This document shows positions 56,501 to 63,820 of a stretch of DNA of 64,000 bases, in pieces; position 1 is the first letter of the stretch, and the number at the start of each line of letters is the position of its first letter. The notes beneath the pieces are model-generated. The model did not search any database, was not told where the DNA came from, and saw only the letters and a list, made by a program, of their open reading frames with translations. Made by a program: the position numbers and the translations under genes. Source of the stretch: Congeria kusceri (Eukaryota; Mollusca; Bivalvia; Myida; Dreissenidae); the NCBI GenBank assembly GCA_027627225.1, contig CM051027.1:40981618-41045617 (forward strand). The letters are read 5' to 3'.

Positions 56501-59500
56501 GTTACATGCAGAAATTTGTAGCGGTTTTCGACGATGTGAAATGCAAGTATTTCGGGTAATCAATATTTTCGAAATTTCGCGCCTTCAAATATTTGTGTAT
56601 GCAGTCATCAATTCTTAGAAAAATGTGCATACACTGATGGTATTAAATGCGGCCGGTTAGACCGGACATCCGAGAACACCCCAAAGCACTCTAAATGAAA
56701 ACCATGATGAAATGTGTATAGTAACACCACAATTGATATTATGTGATATAATATTATTTATACACAGTAATTATGCTGAATCAAAAACTGAGAGACATTT
56801 GTTTCTGCCTTAGTTTTCAAACCTGGACATCATTGTTCAAATTCTTTTCGCAAATGTTGAAACTCCTGGCAACTGAGATGCTTACACCAGATGTTCAAAG
56901 TTGTTGTGTGCCGTAGTCACTTTTGCCATTGTTTTAAGTAATGTTACAAGTCAGTTACATGTCTCAGCTGGACCAACTCTAATGTCACACCAACTCCTAG
57001 GACACAAACCAAATTTGAATGTGATAAGTTTCTGAACTGAACTCTATTGCCTATCCACTATTTGGGAACATGCTTAGACATACAAATTCTTGCTGTTACA
57101 ATCCATACAGCCCCTACCACTGTTCAGCATGCCACAGACGTGCTGAGCCAGCTGCCCCCTTTTGATGTCGGTTACATTCTGGTAGGGACAGAATTCATGC
57201 TCCTCATCCTCTTCAACAGGTAGTCTCTGTCCCAGCACATAGCTGACTGGACTTGGTGTACAGCTGTCCAAACATGGGCTACCATTCTCCAGCACACCTG
57301 CAATACGCAAACAAGATGTTATTTTCCACAGAAACTGAACAAATTCTTTGAATTCTTCAATTTACATTAAATAATTGCTGCAAATATATTTCTTATACGT
57401 GATCCAAACAAAAGACATTCCAAGATTGTTCTTTAAGCTCCAAACTGTTTTTAAGCTGCTGACCATTCGCAGAATTGCAATTTCTGTATAATTCAATAAT
57501 CTGTTGTACAAGTTCATTTTTATGAAAAAAAAATGCGAATGACGCGGCAATAAAACATCTCACAGACAGCAAATCACACAAAGGTTTTTTTATTTAAATG
57601 TAAAATAAATGGTTTGTATGACTGTGTTCTTTTATTTCATGAATATGACTTAAAGTATCATACATTGAATGAAGAGGTAGGAAAAGATTCCGAGTGAAAT
57701 AGCAGGGTGCTGCACCTGCTCCTGTTTGGTTCCCCCCTTCTATCTGTCTGGGCTGGTTATATTGAACATCTTTAAAAATTCAATATATTTTTGCTATATT
57801 ATAATATTGAATGATGTAACATTGCTTAAAAACCTCAATATCACATTATAAACTAATGTTTAGGATTAAATGCAGCTTTCCCTCTGCACATGAGCAGCAC
57901 CCTGTGCCTTTTTTGACCTTAGATCTTTCCCATGAAGGCATGTAAATGGGACCAATGGACACTTCCTTACTACAACATGTGAATATATATAAGGCATGTC
58001 GTGGGAAAACCGGGATTAATGCATGCGCGTAAAGTGTTGTCCCGGATTAGCCTGTGCAGTCTGCCTACAGTGGATTTATGATTAGAAGACACTTCCTTGA
58101 AACAGAAAATACCATAAAAGCGGAAAGTGCCGTCCTGGATTAGCCTGTGCAGACACTTTATGCACATGCATTAAGCCCAGGTTTCCCACAATGTAACATA
58201 CAGACAGTATGTATTAGATAATCCATACCCATAACTGATAAATAGAACAAACCTGAGCTCATTTCTTCTATGTTCTGTTCAGACACCTGAAAATCATATC
58301 TACAGCAATAACAATGTGTGGCCACAGCTGAACAGCATCCTTAGTGTAATGTCTGCCAAAATACTGTATATACACAATGTGTGGCCACAGCTGAACAGTA
58401 CCAGGGTCCATAGTGTAATGTCTGTCAAAATACTGTATATAAACAATGTGTGGCCACAGCTGAACAGGGTCCATAGTGTAATGTCTGTCAAAATACTGTA
58501 TATATACAATGTGTGGCCACAGCTGAACAGGGTCCATAGTGTAATGTTTGTCAAAATACTGTATATATACAATGTGTGGCCACAGCTGAACAGCATCCCT
58601 AGTGTAATGTCTGTCAAAATACTGTATATAAACAATGTGTGGCCACAGCTGAACAGCATCCCTAGTGTAATGTCTGTCAAAATACTGTATATAAACAATG
58701 TGTGGCCACAGCTGAACAGCATACCTAGTGTAATGTCTGTCAAAATACTGTATATACACAATGTGTGGCCACAGCTGAACAGTACCAGGGTCCATAGTGT
58801 AATGTCTGTCAAAATACTGTATATACACAATGTGTGGCCACAGCTGAACAGCATACCTAGTGTAATGTCTGTCAAAATACTGTATATAAACAATGTGTGG
58901 CCACAGCTGAACAGCATACCTAGTGTAATGTCTGTCAAAATACTGTATATACACAATGTGTGGCCACAGCTGAACAGGGTCCATAGTGTAATGTCTGTCA
59001 AAATACTGTATATAAACAATGTGTGGTCACAGCTGAACAGCATACCTAGTGTAATGTCTGTCAAAATACTGTATATAAACAATGTGTGGCCACAGCTGAA
59101 CAGCATCCCTAGTGTAATGTCTGTCAAAATACTGTATATAAACAATGTGTGGCCACAGCTGAACAGCATACCTAGTGTAATGTCTGTCAAAATACTGTAT
59201 ATACACAATGTGTGGCCACAGCTGAACAGCATACCTAGTGTAATGTCTGTCAAAATACTGTATATAAACAATGTGTGGCCACAGCTGAACAGCATACCTA
59301 GTGTAATGTCTGTCAAAATACTGTATATACACAATGTGTGGCCACAGCTGAACAGCATACCTAGTGTAATGTCTGTCAAAATACTGTATATACACAATGT
59401 ATGGCCACAGCTGAACAGGGTCCATAGTGTAATGTCTGTCAAAATACTGTATATAAACAATGTGTGGCCACAGCTGAACAGTATACCTAGTGTAATGTCT

Positions 59501-62500
59501 GTCAAAATACTGTATATACACAATGTGTAGCCACAGCTGAACAGCATACCTAGTGTAATGTCTGTCAAAATACTGTATATACACAATGTGTGGCCACAGC
59601 TGAACAGCATACCTAGTGTAATGTCTGTCAAAATACTGTATATAAACAATGTGTGGCCACAGCTGAACAGCATACATAGTGTAATGTCTGTCAAAATACT
59701 GTATATAAACAATGTGTAGCCACAGCTGAACAGTACCAGGGTCCATAGTGTAATGTCTGTCAAAATACTGTATATAAACAATGTGTGGCCACAGCTGAAC
59801 AGTATACCTAGTGTAATGTCTGTCAAAATACTGTATATACACAATGTGTGGCCACAGCTGAACAGCATACCTAGTGTAATGTCTGTCAAAATACTGTATA
59901 TACACAATGTGTGGCCACAGCTGAACAGTATACCTAGTGTAATGTCTGTCAAAATACTGTATATAAACAATGTGTAGCCACAGCTGAACAGTACCAGGGT
60001 CCCTAGTGTAATGTCTGTCAAAATACTGTATATAAACAATGTGTGGCCACAGCTGAACAGTACCAGGGTCCATAGTGTAATGTCTGTCAAAATACTGTAT
60101 ATACACAATGTGTAGCCACAGCTGAACAGTACCAGGGTCCCTAGTGTAATGTCTGTCAAAATACTGTATATAAACAATGTGTGGCCACAGCTGAACAGCA
60201 TACCTCGTCTAATGTCTGTCAAAATACTGTATATAAACAATGTGTGGCCACAGCTGAACAGCATACCTAGTCTAATGTCTGTCAAACTACTGTATATACA
60301 CAATGTGTGGCCACAGCTGAACAGCATATCTAGTGTAATGTCTGTCAAAATACTGTATATACACAATGTGTGGCCACAGCTGAACAGCGTACCTAGTGTA
60401 ATGTCTGTCAAAATACTGTATACATACAATGTGTGGCCACAGCTGAACAGCATCCCTAGTGTAATGTCTGTCAAAATACTGTATATAAACAATGTGTGGC
60501 CACAGCTGAACAGGGTCCATAGTGTAATTTCTGTCAAAATACTGTATATACACAATGTGTGGCCACAGCTGAACAGCATACCTAGTGTAATGTCTGTCAA
60601 AATACTGTATATAAACAATGTGTAGCCACAGCTGAACAGCATACCTAGTGTAATGTCTGTCAAAATACTGTATATAAACAATGTGTGGCCACAGCTGAAC
60701 AGCATACCTAGTGTAATGTCTGTCAAAATACTGTATATAAACAATGTGTGGCCACAGCTGAACAGCATACCTAGTGTAATGTCTGTCAAAATACTGCATA
60801 TAAACAATGTGTGGCCACAGCTGAACAGTATACCTAGTGTAATGTCTGTCAAAATACTGTATATACACAATGTGTAGCCACAGCTGAACAGCATACCTAG
60901 TCTAATGTCTGTCAAAATACTGTATATACACAATGTGTGGCCACAGCTGAACAGCATACCTAGTGTAATGTCTGTCAAAATACTGTATATACACAATGTG
61001 TAGCCACAGCTGAACAGTACCAGAGTCCATAGTGTAATGTCTGTCAAAATACTGTATATAAACCATGTGTAGCCACAGCTGAACAGCATACCTAGTGTAA
61101 TGTCTGTCAAAATACTGTATATACACAATGTGTGGCCACAGCTGAACAGCATACCTAGTGTAATGTCTGCCAAAATACTGTATATACACAATGTGTGGCC
61201 ACAGCTGAACAGCATACCTAGTGTAATGTCTGTCAAAATACTGTATATACACAATGTGTGGCCACAGCTGAACAGCATACCTAGTGTAATGTCTGTCAAA
61301 ATACTGTATATACACAATGTGTGGCCACAGCTGAACAGGGTCCATAGTGTAATGTCTGTCAAAATACTGTATATACACAATGTGTGGCCACAGCTGAACA
61401 GCATACCTAGTGTAATGTCTGTTAAAATACTGTATATACACAATGTGTGGCCACAGCTGAACAGTACCAGGGTCCATAGTCACCAACCCATTCTTTGACT
61501 AAAGAATAAAGAATAGACTTAGACTCAAGAAATAATACTTCTGCGTTTGCATATATACTGGGTACTAATGTTGCTTATGTCATTAACAAATGGTTCTAAA
61601 TAAAGAATGATGTAATTAGAGATGGTGAATACCAACTAAGATACAACATTAAAGCAATCTATGAACATTGCAGTTTCAAGAATATTCTTTATTCTTAGTC
61701 CTAAGTCTAAGAATAGGTTGGTGAATACAGGCCTAGGACACTTGGATGTTCAGCGAGATCACTGTTCGAAAAGTGATAAAACAAGAGCTGTCAGAGAACA
61801 GCGCTTGACTAATCGAAGCATTTCAGTTGGTACATATTTTGGATAGTGGAAGGGGCATACATTTGTTAAAATAAAAAACTTTTAAGTGAAGCCTTGTATA
61901 GTTTATACATTTTTGGAACAAAAACTTTGACCACAAAATATATATAAAAAGTGTGCATAACTCTGTCAAAATACAAAACAGAGTTATGGGTAATGTTGCC
62001 CCTGATACTAGAGTTGATGACAAAGGTTAGTTCCAAGTTTCAAGTGAATAACTGATGTTGTTTTGAAGTTACAAAACTGTTGAATATATACTTTAACCAG
62101 AAAATCTATGTGCAAAAGGGGCATAACTCTGTCAAAATACAAAAAGTGTTATGGGGAATGCTGCCCCTGATACTGGAGTTGATGACAAAGGTTAGTTCAA
62201 AGTTTCAAGTGAATAACTTATATGTAGTTTTGAAGTTACAAAACTTTTGAATATAAACTTTAACCAGAAAATCTAAGTGAAAAAGGTGCATAACTCTGTC
62301 AAAATATAAAACAGAGTTATGGGGAATGTTGCCCCTGATACTGGAGTTGATAACTTATGTAGTTTTTAAATTACAAGACTTTGGAATAAAAACTTTAACC
62401 AATTCAGATGCGGACGCCGGGGGTAGCAGGATAGCTCATCTATTCTTCGAATAGTCGAGCTAAAAATAAGTTAAAAGAATAACTGAATGTATGACCGAAT

Positions 62501-62752
62501 GTTTATGTTGTACCGGATGTTTAAAATGTCTACTCTGACATACAGGACATTTAACCCTAACTGCTTAAGACTTAACAGGCCAAGATAAAGCACTAGAACT
62601 GGGTACATGTTGATGGCCCAGGCAGCGTACCTGTTGCAGGAGGCCAAGATAAAGCACTAGAACTGGGTACAAGTTGATGGCCCAGGCAGCGTACCTGTTG
62701 CAGGAGTTCAGCAGACGTGTCCAACGAGGACGGAGTTGGCTCTGAGCTGCAC
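29420..62752 (-). CDS. SLFNL1: Schlafen-like protein 1 (AlbA_2 domain), 3' part (join of six exons; 5' end missing)
   Basis: Complement join 62695-62752, 58253-58286, 57118-57297, 54058-54273, 38954-39054, 29420-29533. The exons give about 233 residues, every junction has GT/AG ends and all phases agree, including a 34-nt microexon. The N-terminal part is acidic and low in complexity. The Schlafen AlbA_2 core follows: QLAQHVCGMLNS, then GYGGTIYCGISKNKEVFG, LSRDEKDQFRLGID, an MPDMYVIEIYV strand and AQLYMVKGGGCFYRFGNS. The C-terminus ELRQLVSIDEERQYREE is a predicted coiled coil. Schlafen cores in other proteins are RNA endonucleases (SLFN11/13, the worm PUCH complex); SLFNL1 itself is little studied. 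The acidic residues of the nuclease triad are not all obvious here, so activity is unknown. It converges on UBE2M. Its introns carry most of the repeats in the window. Confidence 0.85.
29975..30491 (+). repeat. Array, four ~150-bp units, end CTTCGGGGGCATAAAAA
   Basis: Units with CATGACCTTTGACCTTGAAT, CGACGAGCATGGGAGTTGTA, GGTCATGGGGAATAATAATC and AGAAGTTATGGAGCGGAAAC. It ends CCCTTCTTCGGGGGCATAAAAA. A sister array is at 38190-38930. Confidence 0.8.
31470..32890 (+). repeat. Array, eight ~165-bp units
   Basis: It opens TTTTATGCCCTTGAAGGG and GGGGGCATATAGTAAACG. Units carry GGAGCATAACTCCATTAGTA, GATTCAAATGAAACTTCA, AATGATAGAGGACAATGAGA and GGAGTTATTGCCCTTT. Confidence 0.8.
33055..34545 (+). 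repeat. Array, about eleven ~141-bp units
   Basis: Same unit family as 368-1815: GTGACCTTGACCCCACCCA, CAATCCCAAGCGAGGTCT, GTATCTATGTATGAAGTTTC, TTATTGAGCGGAAACCG. Confidence 0.85.
34546..35421 (+). repeat. Array, five ~160-bp units, hairpin plus GCATAAAA end
   Basis: Units with AAATCACTGAAGTGGAACGT, CAGTGCACACCTCCTCTTGG, AATGAAGCTTCC and CCAGTAGTTG. The end pairs CCCCCGAAA with TTTTCGGGG, then AGCATAAAA. A sister array is nested at 39473-40610. Confidence 0.8.
35422..35885. other. Decayed array sequence in SLFNL1 intron E-F
   Basis: Phrases such as CTTTAACCTTGAAGAGTGAC and CTGGTCCTTGTGTG recall the 43030 array, but units are too decayed to count. Confidence 0.4.
35886..38060 (+). repeat. 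Complete array element, about twelve ~167-bp units, both termini present
   Basis: 5' end AACAAGAGGGCCACGATGGC then CCTAGGTCGCTCACC; units as at 7311-9600; unique tail GAACAACTTTGAAAGAGGGT; 3' end TAGCACGTTGTGCTCAGGTG then AGCTAAAAA. It is the cleanest full-length copy in the window. Confidence 0.85.
38190..38930 (+). repeat. Array, five ~150-bp units
   Basis: Units with TTTGACCTTGAATTGTGACC, GACAGACAAGCATGGGTCA, GGTCATGGGGAATAATAATC and GAAGTTATGGAGAGGAAACA. It stops about 20 bp before the SLFNL1 exon E donor. Confidence 0.75.
38954..39054 (-). CDS. SLFNL1: SLFNL1-like exon E (end of AlbA_2 core)
   Basis: It completes Glu and then encodes IYVKASRSAQLYMVKGGG and CFYRFGNSTSTITIQ. This is the final strand pair of the domain, where VRRGGSN-type sequence is usual. 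The acceptor is GTCTGTTGCAG and the donor CAG|GTATAC. A second possible acceptor lies about 55 bp upstream, but it would break phase with exon D. Confidence 0.85.
39473..40610 (+). mobile_element. Array element nested inside the 39145-41959 element
   Basis: It interrupts a host unit: host text ATCATTGAAACAA stops, GGATATCAG...begins, and after AGCATAAAAA the host resumes at ACGTTCTGAGCAAGTTTC. The interior has about five ~160-bp units like 34546-35380. Confidence 0.7.
41413..41668 (+). repeat. 128-bp tandem duplication
   Basis: 41413-41540 and 41541-41668 read alike (GTGTTCACAAGCTTTTTCTA ... CGTTCTGAGCAA). The junction GAGCAAGTGTTCAC lacks the TTTCATG that normally follows GAGCAAG, so unequal exchange at GAGCAAGT/GTG is likely. 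Confidence 0.75.
41960..43010. repeat. Mixed fragments of array elements
   Basis: It holds two units like 19370-19650 (TTCAGGATAGTGACTTCATT), an inverted or broken 5' end CAACAAGAGGGCAATGATGG at 42287, and one 141-bp unit (CACCATATGCAATCCCAAGC) near 42920. Confidence 0.6.
43030..44110 (+). repeat. Array, seven ~155-bp units
   Basis: Units with TTGACCTTGAATTGTGACCT, CTTGGACCTAGGGACCTGGT, CACCATGCTTGTCACTTCTG and AAATCCATCCATGCTGGA. Confidence 0.8.
44340..46350 (+). repeat. Array of ~160-bp units interrupted by a hAT-like element
   Basis: Units with ATGGCCCCGCCCCCTGGTGG, GGTAGAGAACCACC(C/T)AAGGA, GAAATCCAACCAGTGGTTTC and TGACAAGAAGATTTTCAAAG. The array resumes at GGTAGAGAACC after the insertion. 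Confidence 0.75.
44897..46082. mobile_element. 1.2-kb hAT-like element
   Basis: It begins CAGGGTCTCCTGCAG and ends CTGCGGGAAACCCTG, imperfect inverted repeats. GTAGA at 44892-44896 repeats at 46083-46087, and the host array reads through if the element is removed. No transposase frame. Confidence 0.7.
46353..47654 (+). repeat. Complete array element, five ~150-bp units
   Basis: 5' end AACAAGAGGGCCATGATTGC; units with GGGGCCATAACTCT, TCATACACAAACTGTG and AAGTTTGGTCAAGATTGG; tail GCATACGGACGACGCCGGAG; 3' hairpin GAGCAC-TTC-GTGCTC then AGGTGAGCTAAAAA. Confidence 0.8.
47751..50015 (+). mobile_element. Array element nested in the left TIR arm
   Basis: It starts CGCTCACCTGAGGGGCTAAG, has about fourteen units like 39145-41959 and ends GAGCATGTTGTGCTTAGGTG then AGCT. 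The usual AACAAGAGGGCC head is absent, so it is 5'-truncated or inserted that way. Confidence 0.75.
50428..50995. repeat. 33-bp minisatellite, 16 near-identical copies
   Basis: The unit is ATGATTAGACAACAATGTAT plus GCTAGGTAAAACT. Ten early copies are 33 bp; after the first and in most of the last six an extra ATGAAA makes 39 bp. Copies are otherwise the same apart from a TAA-creating change in the last one. Confidence 0.95.
51518..52045 (+). repeat. Array element fragment ending GTCGAACTAAAAA
   Basis: Two units with CCCTGGCGGCCATGATTTTC and GGACCACCCAAGGAACATTT, then a unique tail with ATGGCATAAGCTCGCTGGCC and CTAGTCGAACTAAAAA. Confidence 0.65.
52313..53757. repeat. 46-bp minisatellite, about 30 copies, in SLFNL1 intron D-E
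   Basis: Unit TGTTGCCAGTGTTTTACCTT + CTGGTATAA(T/C)GTGCATGTCT + GTCACC. Copies vary by single substitutions, with alternating ATGTGTTTGTTACC and GCATGTCTGTCACC ends. On the SLFNL1 strand each copy reads AGAAGGTAAAAC and CAACAGGTGACA. Confidence 0.9.
53752..54041 (+). mobile_element. tRNA-derived V-SINE-like element, antisense in SLFNL1 intron
   Basis: A box TAGCCCAGTTGG (53764-53775), B box GGTTCGATTCC (53808-53818), a body, then a conserved tail with GACCGCCGTTATATGACTGA, AATACTGTTGAA and ACGGCG, and A14 at 54028-54041. The tail matches what I know of molluscan V-SINEs (RUDI-like). Clear target duplications were not seen. It borders the 46-bp array. Confidence 0.85.
54058..54273 (-). CDS. 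SLFNL1: SLFNL1-like exon D (AlbA_2 core)
   Basis: YGGTIYCGISKNKEVFG, then LTLSRDEKDQFRLGIDQMM, then a proline-containing segment and EQMPDMYVI. The GGT-x-YxGI loop and the DxxRLxxD helix are hallmarks of Schlafen-like AlbA_2 domains. The acceptor is AATTTTACAG and the donor G|GTAAGA. An antisense SINE ends 16 bp inside the following intron. Confidence 0.9.
54826..56693. mobile_element. ~1.9-kb element with CAGTGCTTT(C/G)GGGTGTT ends
   Basis: The left end CAGTGCTTTCGGGTGTTTTC is matched at the right by GAGAACACCCCAAAGCACTC in inverse; GGCCG and CCGG(T/A) blocks follow. It has no coding frame, and a target duplication is not evident. Confidence 0.6.
56317..56424. repeat. 27-bp tandem repeat, four copies
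   Basis: AACATCCAATAACCTGTATG plus TTGTGAT, four times in exact register; the first copy has TGCATG for TGTATG. It lies inside the 54826-56693 element. Confidence 0.95.
57118..57297 (-). CDS. SLFNL1: SLFNL1-like exon C (start of AlbA_2 domain)
   Basis: Sixty codons' worth, beginning VLENGSPCLDSCTPSP and ending with KRGQLAQHVCGMLNS, the helix before the GGT loop of the Schlafen core. An acidic EEDEEHEF run sits where the core's first acidic residues are expected. The acceptor is GCGTATTGCAG and the donor G|GTAGGG. Confidence 0.85.
58001..58189. mobile_element. 189-bp foldback MITE (GATTAGCCTGTGC family)
   Basis: The left arm GTGGGAAAACCGGGATTAAT-GCATGCGCGTAAAGTG pairs with the right arm CACTTTATGCACATGCATTA-AGCCCAGGTTTCCCAC. 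GATTAGCCTGTGCAG occurs in direct orientation in both halves. It lies 64 bp from exon B. Confidence 0.85.
58253..58286 (-). CDS. SLFNL1: SLFNL1-like exon B (34-nt microexon)
   Basis: VSEQNIEEMSS plus one base, between acceptor ATGATTTTCAG and donor CAG|GTTTGT. It converts phase 0 after exon A into the phase needed by exon C. It starts about 25 bp after the edge of the 63-bp satellite array in gene orientation. Confidence 0.62.
58309..61480. repeat. 63-bp satellite array, about 50 copies, in SLFNL1 intron A-B
   Basis: Unit TGTGTGGCCACAGCTGAACA + GCATACCTAGTGTAATGTCT + GTCAAAATACTGTATATACACAA. The main variants are CATACCTAG, CATCCCTAG, GGTCCATAG and a 6-nt longer TACCAGGGTCCATAG. Because 63 and 69 are multiples of three, several frames stay open for hundreds of codons on both strands; the longest is 1047 codons on the minus strand. 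Confidence 0.95.
61481..61723. mobile_element. ~243-bp MITE abutting the satellite
   Basis: CACCAACCCATTCTTTGACT and AAGAATAAAGAAT at the left are matched by ATTCTTTATTCTTAG and CTAAGAATAGGTTGGTG at the right in inverse. It starts directly after a truncated satellite unit. Confidence 0.75.
61900..62466 (+). repeat. Array, three ~165-bp units, CTATTC/GAATAG hairpin plus GAGCTAAAAA end
   Basis: Units with GCATAACTCTGTCAAAATAC, ACAGAGTTATGGGGAATGTT and GCCCCTGATACTGGAGTTGA. The end is stem CTATTC, loop TTC, stem GAATAG, TCGAG, CTAAAAA at 62440-62466. Confidence 0.8.
62578..62705 (-). repeat. 64-bp tandem duplication carrying the SLFNL1 exon A splice donor
   Basis: 62578-62641 and 62642-62705 are near-identical; each holds, on the minus strand, CTCCTGCAACAG|GTACGCTG. 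A second identical donor therefore sits 64 nt downstream of the first. Confidence 0.85.
62695..62752 (-). CDS. SLFNL1: SLFNL1-like exon A (5'-most exon found)
   Basis: One base plus 19 codons, CSSEPTPSSLDTSAELLQQ. The acceptor is TTATTTGCAG and the donor CAG|GTACGC. No homology is recognisable, so the call rests on splice sites and on exact phase agreement with exon B. The donor region is tandemly duplicated just downstream. Confidence 0.6.
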
Positions 62753-62759
62753 CTGCAAA

Positions 62760-63800
62760 TAACAATGAACCTCATGAATGTCAATTAAATACATGTTCTA
62801 TGTGATACAGTGCACATCTAGTAAAAACTGCTAGATAACCAATAATTTACCAAACTTAATTTCATATAATAATTTGTGTACAACAAAGTAACAAGTAATA
62901 TTAAATATCCTCATAAGACTTAACTTTTTTCAGTATTATATAATATTGATGTTCTCTAACAGATGAGAGGAGCATGGGTCAATTCCTTTTAACAGCTTTC
63001 TGTACAATACAGTGAAAAATGTGCTGGATGCTACTCCACAAAATGACACCTAATGTACAAAATGCTGTTAAACAATCTAACACTGGACGTTTACTGCTCA
63101 TTTCAGGCCTTGTAACATAAAACTGCATTACACCTGCCACTGCCCTCTGCCCCTAGTGGGTCTAGTGCTGGCTTACTCTTTATTGGTAACAATCAGAAAT
63201 ATGTGTAATGTACCAATTTGGCTCAGCCTGGTCAGTGCAAAGCCTTATTGACTGTCCAACAAACACCTTGAGGAGTTTTGTGCCAATGACAAACAGGTGA
63301 TTCCTCATCCCCACCAGCAACAGCAGCCTCAGCACCAATTCAAGGCCTGGAACAAGAGCTCAGGTCACTGGACACTTCCTACTCAAATGTATCTTCAAAC
63401 AGCACACATAAAATACCTGTCAACAATTAACCTTGCACTGTATAACTAGGTCAGCTGCACAGTACCAGTTAGTTAGGATCAGGTTTTCTGTATGTTGGTA
63501 GCTAAAACAACACGTTCTTTCATTGTGGATTTTATAAATTTTGTCACTGCTGTATGATTGTCAAATTTTGGAACATTTGATTAACAAGAGGGGTTGATCA
63601 TCTGACTATAAGCAACGCCGCAACAAAACATCCCATAAATTTAACAAATCAAAATGATTTGAAGGAATATGGGGTTGCCCATTAAACCAAGGAACATTTC
63701 GGCGAAATAAATTAGACATCGGTTTATTAGGTACGACAAGATGTTCAAGGTTTTCAACTGAGACATGCAAGGGAAACTGGCCAGCCCCTTGGTTGCTATG
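62760..63800. other. Upstream of SLFNL1 exon A, no confident feature
   Basis: On the minus strand a segment with acceptor TTGTTCCAG (about 63345) and donor AAG|GTGTTT (about 63274) looks exon-like, but the encoded Leu-rich run is not recognised and I do not call it. The promoter of SLFNL1 may lie farther right. Confidence 0.35.
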
Positions 63801-63820
63801 TTCTGTAACAAGTCAAAAAC

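Noticed and set aside
58300..61443. 1047-codon minus-strand frame, and 404-codon plus-strand frame, as giant repeat proteins
   Set aside because: They are translations of a 63-bp satellite whose unit is divisible by three; several overlapping frames are open on both strands, and the array lies in an intron.
63274..63345. Extra SLFNL1 upstream exon
   Set aside because: Splice-like borders exist but the Leu-rich peptide is unrecognised and its phase to exon A cannot be tested.
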